This document shows, piece by piece, positions 57,073 through 64,000 of a DNA stretch of 64,000 bases. A program made the position numbers and the translations under genes. The stretch spans positions 80,504 through 144,503 of the forward strand of contig NZ_JACJPX010000011.1 of the NCBI RefSeq assembly GCF_014696315.1. The letters are read 5' to 3'. The notes below the pieces were generated by a model. It was not told where the DNA came from. It did not search any database and saw only the letters and a program-made list of their open reading frames with translations. This DNA comes from Calothrix membranacea FACHB-236 (GTDB taxonomy: Bacteria > Cyanobacteriota > Cyanobacteriia > Cyanobacteriales > Nostocaceae). How positions within the stretch are numbered: position 1 is the stretch's first letter; the number at the start of each line of letters is the position of its first letter.

Positions 57073-58713
57073 CTAGAAACTGAATGTCGTTCTGAGCGCA
57101 CCAATCACAACATTATCGTTTTGCTCGTTATGATCTGGTGCTGTCAACCAAATTACTCCAGGGGTAATGGTGATATTGTCGCTGACTTTGTACTGGTAGA
57201 AAGCTTCAATATGATAAGAAGTATTCGTGTCTTCCGGCAATCCATCAATGGTGGAACTCGTAACTTTTGGTTCCATACCGAAGATGAAACCTGCTAAGTT
57301 GCCTTGTTTACCCAGGTCTGGTAATCCTAAAGTCACGGCCCAGTTCCAGATATCAACACTACCTCGGTTGATTAAGTCTCCACCTGTCGATAAGTTACGC
57401 GTGTTGGTATATCCTACCCAACCACCCAGCACAAATTTTTCACTCAGAGCAAAAGAGGCTTCTAACCCGTAAGAATTACTAATCGTCGCTACAGGTTCAG
57501 CTCCTCCTAAATTGAGAACAACATCATTCAGAAAGGAAGTAACGTTGGCGCGGTTGCTACCTGTTCCCAGTTGTTGATTGTAAGCATTGATGTAGGTTAA
57601 GCCAACCTTTAAGCGATCGCTTGGTTTAAATGTTAGTTGGGCTAAAGCACCATATGCACCATTAAATAAACCATTTCCAGGAGTTGGATCATTAGCTGCA
57701 CTACTTAAATAACCCAAACTCAATGCTAATTGCTCACTAAAATCATAGTTGATGCCTAAGCCAGCACCATCCATCTGATAATAAATGGAGTTGCGAGTCC
57801 CAAATGTAGACAAGGCTCCAAAGCTACCATCCCCATCAAAGAGGTTAATTGTATCAGTAATGTCATCTGCTGCCCCAGCATTAGCTAAGGCGATTACTTG
57901 TAATTTTTCGCCAATAGGAAATTGGTAATATAGCGCATCGATAAATGCATTCGTATTACCATCTTCCCCAGCAAAGAACAAGCTACCCTCTGGTGTACCA
58001 ATATTAGGGCTGAGAATATTATTTACTTGAATTCTCGTGAACAGTGTATCTTTACCTGTGAAGCTAGTCACAAATTCGACACGTGCCCGCGCCCCTAAAG
58101 TTGTATTCTGGTCTGTAATTTCTTCACCGTTGACTTGGCTACCTGAGAACACATCGCTAACTACAGCCACAACTTCCCCTTGCAGTTTGGAAGTAGTGGA
58201 AAACTGGTTCGCTTCTAACTCTGCAGTTTTCGCTTCTAATGCATCTACTCGACCCCGTAAAGTCGCCAGTTCTGCAGAGAAATTCTCTTGCAATCTTTGC
58301 AGCGTGGCTAAATCTTCTTTTGTGACTAACTCCGCAGTGCTAGTAGCAATCAGTTCATTCACACGATTGAGACAAGCATTTAAACCAGCAGCAAACTCAT
58401 ATCTTGTGAGTGCGCGATTACCCCGAAATGTGCCATTGGGATAGCCTGCAATACAGCCGTAACGTTCTACCAACGATTGCAATGCTTGAAATGCCCAATC
58501 TGTAGGTTGCACATCTGACAGTTGAGAGACTGAGGTAACTTGGGACATTACCTGTTGTTGCGGGGAATTCTCAATCTTTTGTTCTTCCTCAGTTGCAACA
58601 AGCGGCTCACTAATTTCACCCGCAACGGCTGCTGCACCTAAAAACAGCATTGCGCCGCCAACTGCTGAGCCAGCCAGCAGAGACTTCCATACTTTCCGCA
58701 TTTTTTTCCTCAC
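57073..58713 (-). CDS. Iron uptake-type porin with SLH domain
   Basis: This is a cyanobacterial outer-membrane porin of the SomA/iron-uptake-porin family, 546 residues. It has a signal peptide (SLLAGSAVGGAMLFLGAAAVAG), and an S-layer homology domain at about 60-125 (DVQPTDWAFQALQSLVERYG, GYPNGTFRGNRALTRYEFAA) that would bind peptidoglycan-linked polymer. A coiled coil (about 130-175) follows and then a beta-barrel ending in the typical aromatic ALRTTFSF. GTGAGG lies about seven bases before the ATG. Divergent from znuA, 445 bases apart, with a Zur/Fur-like motif between them. Substrate specificity (iron, small anions) is inferred from the family. Confidence 0.9.
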   Translation of the reverse strand: MRKKMRKVWKSLLAGSAVGGAMLFLGAAAVAGEISEPLVATEEEQKIENSPQQQVMSQVTSVSQLSDVQPTDWAFQALQSLVERYGCIAGYPNGTFRGNRALTRYEFAAGLNACLNRVNELIATSTAELVTKEDLATLQRLQENFSAELATLRGRVDALEAKTAELEANQFSTTSKLQGEVVAVVSDVFSGSQVNGEEITDQNTTLGARARVEFVTSFTGKDTLFTRIQVNNILSPNIGTPEGSLFFAGEDGNTNAFIDALYYQFPIGEKLQVIALANAGAADDITDTINLFDGDGSFGALSTFGTRNSIYYQMDGAGLGINYDFSEQLALSLGYLSSAANDPTPGNGLFNGAYGALAQLTFKPSDRLKVGLTYINAYNQQLGTGSNRANVTSFLNDVVLNLGGAEPVATISNSYGLEASFALSEKFVLGGWVGYTNTRNLSTGGDLINRGSVDIWNWAVTLGLPDLGKQGNLAGFIFGMEPKVTSSTIDGLPEDTNTSYHIEAFYQYKVSDNITITPGVIWLTAPDHNEQNDNVVIGALRTTFSF

Positions 58714-59158
58714 CCCTATTGCTAGTAAATAGCTTTACTACCCTGCTGTTAAACCAGGTTTATTAAAAACTATTGTCAGTATCTTATCAGGAGCCGACAT
58801 TTTTTTTGTATAAGATTCCGTCAGGAAATCATCATGTATTATTTGGAGCTTAAATTGCCAACTCTACTAGTTGCATTAATAAAAAGTTGCAAGTAATTGC
58901 TGACACCTTAATTGCTTGAGAATGAGAATTATTATAATATGAGTTTAGATTCAATCTCATTAGAAGAGTAGTGAATTTAAAGCCTTGTTAGCAGTAGCAG
59001 GGCGTTTAGTCCGTGCTGAGTTAAAAACTGTCTACCAAGGGCGGCTTGTATTAAGTACATGAGTACCGAAAAGTACTTTTTCTTGACTCATTACTGAACT
59101 TTGTCAATAGAAATTTTCACGAAAGCAGCATCAGCTACTTTCCGGAGGGGAAAACACT
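58714..59158. other. Divergent regulatory region, porin and znuA
   Basis: 445 bases that must contain both promoters. The region near 58917-58945 has the AT-rich metal-box-like motif described separately. GGAGGGG sits eight bases before the znuA start. No gene is visible. Confidence 0.6.
58923..58937. promoter_or_regulatory. Candidate Zur or Fur box upstream of znuA
   Basis: TGAGAAT-T-ATTATAA has the 7-1-7 inverted-repeat layout of cyanobacterial Zur boxes, with five of seven complementary positions. It overlaps a TATAAT hexamer at 58933-58938. Its position before a zinc-transporter operon supports Zur, but a Fur box would look similar. Confidence 0.45.
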
Positions 59159-60145
59159 GTGGTTCGGACTAATATAGAACCTAGAACAGGCAGAAAACGA
59201 AGTAATATTCTGCCTTTAATTGCTCTGCTCATGCTATCCATTGCAACTGGTTGTAACCAATCACCTGCAAATCAGCAAGCAGCATCTAACATATCGCCGC
59301 CTGCTAAAAAAACTAAAGTAGTAACAACATTTTTACCAATATATTGGTTTACAAAAGCTGTTGCTGGGGATGCAGCCGAGGTAGAAATTTTAGTACCACC
59401 AGGTACAGAGGTACATGAGTATCAAGCCAAACCAGAAAATGTGAGAGCGATCGCTACAGCTAATGTACTAGTTAAAAATGGTTTAGGCTTAGAAGAATTT
59501 TTGGAAGAAACTGTCAAAAATGCCCAAAATCCCAAATTAACTGAAATTGATGCTAGTAAAGGGATTAAACCTTTAGCAGAGATTTCTCCTATCGTCAGCA
59601 CTGAGAAAGAGGAAAAAGACCACGATCACGAACATACTGAGGGTAATCCTCACGTTTGGCTAGATCCAGTTTTGGCAAAACAGCAAGTAACAAATATTCG
59701 GGATGGATTGATTGCAGCCGATCCCAAAAATAAAGCTACCTATGAAGCGAACGCCACAGCTTATATCCAAAAATTAGACAGCTTAAATAGCGAATTTCAA
59801 CAAACTTTGCAGAAAAATCCTAACTGCACCTTTATCACCTTTCATGATGCCTTTCCATATTTAGCCCAACGCTATAACCTTAAGCAAGTTGCAGTAGTAG
59901 AAATTCCCGAAGACCAACTTTCACCAAGTGATGTACAAAATGCAGTTAATGCAGTAAAAAAATATAAAGTTAAAGCCTTATTCAGCGAGCCTGGAATCGA
60001 TAACAAATTACTAAAAAGTCTATCTCAAGACTTGAAGTTAAATTTGCAAACCCTGGATTCTTTAGAAAATGGCGAGACAGATCCGCAGCATTATTTCCAA
60101 GCTATGAAAGCTAATTTGCAAAACTTGGCGACAGCTTGTAAATAG
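59159..60145 (+). CDS. znuA: Zinc ABC transporter substrate-binding lipoprotein
   Basis: Captures Zn2+ outside the inner membrane and delivers it to ZnuB. The 328-residue product has a lipoprotein signal with lipobox Cys C32 (SIATGC), the cluster A-I fold, metal ligands around H86, H165 and H229, and the acidic/His-rich loop EKEEKDHDHEHTEGNPH at 149-165 typical of zinc-specific members. The start is GTG with GGAGGGG eight bases upstream. It is the first gene of znuA-znuC-znuB. Manganese-binding relatives lack the His-rich loop, so zinc is favoured. Confidence 0.93.
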   Translation: MVRTNIEPRTGRKRSNILPLIALLMLSIATGCNQSPANQQAASNISPPAKKTKVVTTFLPIYWFTKAVAGDAAEVEILVPPGTEVHEYQAKPENVRAIATANVLVKNGLGLEEFLEETVKNAQNPKLTEIDASKGIKPLAEISPIVSTEKEEKDHDHEHTEGNPHVWLDPVLAKQQVTNIRDGLIAADPKNKATYEANATAYIQKLDSLNSEFQQTLQKNPNCTFITFHDAFPYLAQRYNLKQVAVVEIPEDQLSPSDVQNAVNAVKKYKVKALFSEPGIDNKLLKSLSQDLKLNLQTLDSLENGETDPQHYFQAMKANLQNLATACK

Positions 60146-60270
60146 TGGTTTGTCATTTGTCCTTTGTCATTTGTTATTGGGTAATAGGTAATTGGTAATT
60201 AATTAGAATTAACAATTTCCCTCTGCCCCTCTGCCTTGCCAAATCCCCAATCCCCAGTCCCCAATCATCT
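60146..60270. repeat. Heptamer-like repeats between znuA and znuC
   Basis: The spacer has TGTCATTTG-type, GGTAATTGGTAATTA and AATCCCCAATCCCCAGTCCC repeats, typical intergenic repeats of this genome. No gene. Confidence 0.5.
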
Positions 60271-61071
60271 ATGCTAAATGACCAACAAGCAATAGCATCC
60301 CCAGTTTTAAAAGTAGAAGGATTAACTGTATACCAAGGTAGTTACTTAGCCTTAAGAGACGTTTCTTTTGAATTATTTCCTGGCACAGATACAGCTATAG
60401 TGGGGCCAAACGGTGCAGGTAAAAGTACTTTAGTAAAAGCTATTTTAGATTTAATTCCCCACAGTAATGGCTCTGTAGAAATATTTGGTCAACCAATCAA
60501 AAATTTACGTAATTTACGCCAGTTATTAGGCTATATGCCGCAAAATTTTATTTTTGACCGCAGCTTTCCCATTTCTGTTAGCGAATTGGTAGGGTTGGGG
60601 TGGATGAGAACTTTTAAACAAAAACAAAATCAAGGCTCATTATTAAAAAAATTATGGAGAAAAGAACCAGAGAAATCAGCAGTGATCGCACAAGCTTTAA
60701 AGCGAACTGATGCTTACCACCTACGCAATCAAGCTATTGGAACTTTGAGTGGTGGTCAACTCAAGCGAGTATTATTAGCCTATTGTTTAGTCACACCTCG
60801 CAAACTGTTGGTACTAGATGAAGCCTTCGCCGGAGTTGATGTACAAGGTGCAGCAGATTTTTATATTTTGCTCAATGAATTAAAGCAACAGGAAGGTTGG
60901 ACAATATTGCAGGTTTCTCATGATATTGATATGGTCAGCCGTCATTGCGATCGCATTCTTTGCCTGAACCAAACTGTCGTTTGTACTGGTAAACCAGAAA
61001 TTGCACTTTCACCGCAAAACCTGTTAGCAACCTATGGGCCTGGGTTCAGCCGTTATCAGCATCATCACTAA
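60271..61071 (+). CDS. znuC: Zinc ABC transporter ATP-binding protein
   Basis: The 266-residue ATPase has Walker A GPNGAGKST (45-53), Q-loop in GYMPQ, signature LSGGQ (159-163), Walker B LLVLDE (179-184) and the switch H217. It drives zinc transport through ZnuB and ends in a HHH tail. It lies between znuA and znuB in the same direction. Confidence 0.93.
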   Translation: MLNDQQAIASPVLKVEGLTVYQGSYLALRDVSFELFPGTDTAIVGPNGAGKSTLVKAILDLIPHSNGSVEIFGQPIKNLRNLRQLLGYMPQNFIFDRSFPISVSELVGLGWMRTFKQKQNQGSLLKKLWRKEPEKSAVIAQALKRTDAYHLRNQAIGTLSGGQLKRVLLAYCLVTPRKLLVLDEAFAGVDVQGAADFYILLNELKQQEGWTILQVSHDIDMVSRHCDRILCLNQTVVCTGKPEIALSPQNLLATYGPGFSRYQHHH

Positions 61072-61101
61072 ATTAATACAAAATTCACAAATCATAAAAT
61101 T

Positions 61102-61227
61102 AGGACTTACCCAAAAGTCACAAAATTACATCATTACGAGCATAGCGACGTAATCGCCTAAAATTATGGGATTGCTTCCCTACACTACGTTCCGGTCGCA
61201 ATGACAAATTTCGCTTGCGTAAGTCCT
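61102..61227. mobile_element. MITE-like element between znuC and znuB
   Basis: AGGACTTACCCA at 61102 and TGCGTAAGTCCT ending 61227 are terminal inverted repeats (11 of 12). The 126-base element contains no gene; its interior has GGATTGCTTCCCTACACTAC and CGGTCGCAATGAC, resembling the widespread GATTGCTTC/CGCAATGAC repeat of many bacteria. No clear target-site duplication is visible. AGGACTTAC ends are familiar in cyanobacterial small elements. The operon is not broken in frame, since the insertion is between genes. Confidence 0.75.
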
Positions 61228-61284
61228 GAAAATTACCGATCAATCTGTGATAAATAAAAGGCTAATCAGTTCAAAAGCTTACAA

Positions 61285-62154
61285 ATGAATTTATTCACAG
61301 ATTGCCAGATAACTTGGCTAGCTGTTAGCAATACTCAAGATTTGGTGGAATTGTTAAAATTTCCCTTTATGCAGCGTGCGATCGCAGGTGCTGTGATGAT
61401 GGGAATACTTGGTGGTTTATTAGGCTGTTTTGTTACCTTGCGCCAGCTTTCCTTTTTTAGCCATGCGGTTGGTCATGCAGCCTTAGTCGGTGTAGCTTTG
61501 GGAGTATTGCTACAGTTAAATCCTACATGGATGTTACTACCATTTACCTTAGTTTTTGGTGTGATTGTCCTCTACTTAATCGACAAAACCGATTTAGCTA
61601 GCGATAGCGTACTCAGTATAGTTCTCTCAGGAGCATTAGCGATCGGTGTAATTCTCACCAGCCTCATCCAAGGCTATCGCGGTAATTTAATGGGCGTGTT
61701 ATTTGGCGACATTCTAGCTATTGATGCCACAGATTTAATGTTAACCTTGCTTTTGCTCCTAGGCAGCAGTATTTTCTTAATATCAACCCTGCAACAGCAA
61801 ATTTTATTGACTCTCAACGCAGATGTAGCCCAGGTACAAGGCATTCCCGTCCAGTTGTACCGCTATGGATTTGTGATATTGCTCTCATTAGCCGTGGCTG
61901 TAGCCATCAAAGCTGTTGGCGTTTTGCTAGTGAACGCCTTTTTGGTAATTCCTGCTGCCACTGCTAAATTAATGAGTCACCATTTTAGCCGCTTCCTCAT
62001 CTTGTCAGTGATTATCGGTTCTAGTAGCAGCGTTGTCGGCATGATGGTTTCAGGACTATTTAACTTAGCCTCTGGCCCCAGTATCGTTCTAGTTCAGTTT
62101 CTCGTATTTGTAGCTGTTTTTGTCTGGATCAAGTTGACGATGAAAACAGCATAA
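61285..62154 (+). CDS. znuB: Zinc ABC transporter permease
   Basis: The 289-residue integral membrane protein of the ABC-3 family forms the zinc channel. Eight to nine helices are visible, with LLGCFVTLRQLSFFSHAVGHAALVG (the typical early motif) and IKAVGVLLVNAFLVIPAATAKL near the coupling region. Third gene of the zinc operon, separated from znuC by a MITE-like element of 126 bases. Confidence 0.93.
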   Translation: MNLFTDCQITWLAVSNTQDLVELLKFPFMQRAIAGAVMMGILGGLLGCFVTLRQLSFFSHAVGHAALVGVALGVLLQLNPTWMLLPFTLVFGVIVLYLIDKTDLASDSVLSIVLSGALAIGVILTSLIQGYRGNLMGVLFGDILAIDATDLMLTLLLLLGSSIFLISTLQQQILLTLNADVAQVQGIPVQLYRYGFVILLSLAVAVAIKAVGVLLVNAFLVIPAATAKLMSHHFSRFLILSVIIGSSSSVVGMMVSGLFNLASGPSIVLVQFLVFVAVFVWIKLTMKTA

Positions 62155-62230
62155 AAATTTTTTTCCTTATGCCCTTGCACAATCGTTATAAGTTTGCTAC
62201 ATTTATTAATCGTGGCTAACAAACGCGCCT

Positions 62231-62303
<73 letters not shown>

Positions 62304-62311
62304 TATTCAAA

Positions 62312-62343
62312 AAACCCCTGGTAGTTAACCCTCCCAGGGGTTT
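62312..62343 (+). terminator. Hairpin after tRNA-Phe
   Basis: AAACCCCTGG pairs with CCAGGGGTTT across a twelve-base loop, nine bases after the tRNA end. The T-run is short (TTT), but position and stem strength fit a tRNA terminator. Confidence 0.6.
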
Positions 62344-62484
62344 GCTGTTTCTCCAGAAACCCCATCTCAGCCCCTAAAATGGGTGTAAAGATGGTGTAAT
62401 TAAATGCAACTTTGGACATGGTTGGCAAAATTTTGGGGATAAATTGGGGGTAAATTTGAGCGTGCCGATCCTATGGCAAAGTAA

Positions 62485-62937
62485 CCCCCCAAATCTAAAT
62501 CCTCTAACCGCACAATTCGCAAACTGAGAGACTGTGGTATTGAAATTAAAAGCAGTACTCACAGCCCTTATGAACTTGTCGAGTCAAATTTTCCTGTGCT
62601 TCTCTCGACAGAACAGCGAGAAGCCTGAGCAGTAGCCGCATATTTCTTAGCAGATATGGGCTTGTCCGCCCAAGCCAGCCAAATTCAACGCATCGGTAAT
62701 TTAACAGAGTTGGATATACCAGCGTTTGTGAAATTTGATTTTAGTCCTCCTGTTGATTATAGCGATCGCATCTAAATTGCGATCGCCCACCAACTTCAAG
62801 AACGCTTTGTGCAACAATGCCGTTATACTATCTGCTATCAGAGCAACCCAGGTGTAGAAGGACGAATCTGGGATATTGACCATCAAAAAATATGGGAAAA
62901 CATATCTGCAAGTGAAAATAGTAAACATCAAAGTTAA
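62485..62937 (+). pseudogene. Pseudogene of a HTH/WYL-domain transcriptional regulator
   Basis: One reading frame over about 150 codons gives a coherent protein interrupted by two in-frame stops, TGA at 62626 and TAA at 62773, and ends TAA at 62935. The translated blocks RTIRKLRDCGIEIKSST, ELVESNFPVLLSTEQREA, AVAAYFLADMGLSAQASQIQ, RIGNLTELDIPAF and IAIAHQLQERFVQQCRY resemble the region after the helix-turn-helix of WYL regulators. The N-terminal DNA-binding part and most of the WYL domain are missing. The stops replace residues that look like Leu and Glu in an intact protein. Family assignment is from memory of such proteins. Confidence 0.65.
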
Positions 62938-63399
62938 ACATATATTTTTTGTCTGACTTAACAAGATTTCCATATACAACCTATTTCAAGTAAATGAGGT
63001 ACGCAGGTAGGGATATGGCATTGCCTTGTCCTGAAAATTATATGTATCTCACTAATTTATAATCTGCTGTATCTATAATATTTAGACACTTATAGGAATC
63101 ATATTTGATTTCTGGAAAAATCTCAGCATGAAAAGCGTTGTTACTGATGCAGTACTCTCGCTGCTAATGCATCCTACATGAACTTGCAATCTGCTGTATG
63201 TACCTCACTAATACCAAGGTATTGATATGTGGCCGAATTTAGTTGTAAAGTGACAATGTGGGATGGAAAAAGAATGGTAAAAATCGGCTACATAGAGTTA
63301 ACGAAATAAGCAAACTGTAAAACTCACAAGCATGATAATGTTGCTATTTTGCCGATAATTCCCAAGCCCCAAAAGTATTGATCAATCCAGATACAGTAA
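62938..63399. other. Intergenic region between pseudogene and transporter gene
   Basis: About 460 AT-rich bases with the repeat candidate described separately. No intact gene is supported; the minus-strand frame over 62701-62979 is the shadow of the pseudogene. Confidence 0.45.
62995..63207. repeat. Possible inverted-repeat element TGAGGTAC/GTACCTCA
   Basis: TGAGGTAC at 62995 and GTACCTCA ending at 63207 are inverted, 213 bases apart. Inside, TGTATCTCACTA and two copies of AATCTGCTGTAT (about 63061 and 63188) add repeated structure. The end repeat is only eight bases, so this is a weak candidate for a small mobile element. Confidence 0.4.
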
Positions 63400-63933
63400 A
63401 TGTCTTCCAAAATTAATCGTCTCATCCAATTCAGCCAAGATTTATTTTTTGTGTGGGTATTAATTGGTGCTATGAGTGGTTATCTGTTCCCAAAAATTGC
63501 TGCTAGTGGTAGTGGTAATATTTCTACAGCGCTAGGAGTGGTGATGTTAGGAATGGGTTTAACAATCACTCTTGAGCAACTAAAAAGCTTACGAAATGCT
63601 GGTAGAGCTTTAATCTTAGGAGTGTTACTACAGTTTACGATCATGCCACTTCTAGGATGGTTAGCTGCAACAGTTTTGCAATTACCACCGATGTTGGCAT
63701 TGGGTGTAATTCTTGTTGGTGCTAGTCCGGGAGGAACAGCTTCAGAGGTAATTACTTTTTTGGCTCGTGGGGATGTATCTCTATCTGTAGCTTTAACCAC
63801 TGCTTCTACACTAATTAGCCCAATTATGACACCTACTTGGATTTGGTTGCTTAGTTCAAATTGGGTTGATATTAAACCGTTATCTTTAATTATGACTACC
63901 TTATATCTTGCACCTCTGGGGATAAACCACTAA
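63400..63933 (+). pseudogene. Bile acid:sodium symporter family protein, truncated at its C-terminus
   Basis: The 177-codon frame matches the first half of BASS-type transporters, which move organic anions with Na+. It has an N-terminal helix, LGVVMLGMGLTITLEQL, GVLLQFTIMPLLGWLAA and the hallmark LVGASPGGTASEVITFLARG, then VALTTASTLISPIMTPTW. The family is about 290-330 residues with nine to ten helices; this frame stops after about five, following LSLIMTTLYL with an unrelated APLGINH end. The last part is probably foreign sequence joined near 63909. It may be a broken gene; a short protein is unlikely to transport. Confidence 0.75.
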
Positions 63934-64000
63934 TTAAGCAATAGGAGTGTAAAAAAGTGACTCCAGAAGTGAGAAGGGTTATTAAGTAGAAAAAAGAAGC
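63909..64000. other. Sequence after the symporter break, possible insertion-element end
   Basis: The sequence GCACCTCTGGGGATAAACCA begins where homology with the transporter seems to end. The next bases contain AGGAG, then a GTG and a short frame VTPEVRRVIK that stops at 63987. It could be the edge of an insertion sequence continuing past the window. There is not enough sequence to identify a transposase. Confidence 0.35.

Noticed and set aside
62374..62562. 62-codon minus-strand frame next to tRNA-Phe as an integrase remnant
   Set aside because: Position beside a tRNA suggested an integrase, but no catalytic Arg/His/Tyr motif of tyrosine recombinases can be read.

Overview
The window is chromosomal DNA from a filamentous, probably heterocyst-forming cyanobacterium (Nostocales). 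The evidence is the very frequent HIP1 octamer GCGATCGC, the order rpsL-rpsG-fusA-tuf, heptanucleotide tandem repeats and small dispersed inverted-repeat elements between genes, an iron-uptake-type SLH porin, WD40-linked Ser/Thr kinase and STAND proteins, and a large glutamate synthase with no small subunit beside it. Species cannot be named from the sequence alone.

Layout. 1-4.7 kb: the str operon on the minus strand (tuf cut by the window edge, fusA, rpsG, rpsL) behind a near-consensus promoter. 4.7-8.0 kb: an IscA/HesB-type Fe-S protein, a cupin of phosphomannose-isomerase type and an exported phosphodiester-glycosidase protein. 8.8-13.5 kb: glutamate synthase. 13.9-14.8 kb: a membrane-anchored polysaccharide deacetylase. 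14.8-16.4 kb: an AT-rich stretch with no gene I can recognise. 16.4-24.4 kb: five polytopic membrane proteins, four of them GT-C-like glycosyltransferases and one DUF2079, probably a surface-glycan cluster. 25-36.8 kb: housekeeping and transport genes (dxr, Na+/H+ antiporter, DUF389 protein, nucleotide-carrier-like protein with HEAT repeats, infC, alpha/beta hydrolase, BON protein, ilvH, SDR). 37-43.5 kb: a pentapeptide-repeat/HhH/membrane protein, a quinone-oxidoreductase-like enzyme, a small membrane protein and a Gly/Thr-rich secreted protein with a WGxxGxxG C-terminus. 43.7-49.4 kb: a divergent pair, a zinc-ribbon Ser/Thr kinase with one seven-blade WD40 propeller and an NLR-like STAND ATPase with fourteen WD40 repeats. 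49.7-56.5 kb: a TMEM175-type channel, UbiD decarboxylase and a two-gene histidine-kinase unit. 57-62.2 kb: an SLH porin divergent from znuA-znuC-znuB, with a Zur/Fur-like motif between them. 62.2-64 kb: tRNA-Phe, a decayed WYL-regulator pseudogene and a truncated bile-acid:Na+ symporter gene.

The most unusual signals are: the STAND protein with 14 uninterrupted 42-residue WD40 repeats and a hydrophobic N-terminus resembling NLR death-effector starts; a small inverted-repeat element sitting between znuC and znuB; a dispersed element family bounded by ATACCAA / TTGGTAT ends, with two ends meeting in one palindrome; a signal peptide encoded by what looks like a dispersed CTCTGCG-type repeat; and the decaying tract downstream of tRNA-Phe. 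I saw no CRISPR array, no intact transposase and no clear prophage.
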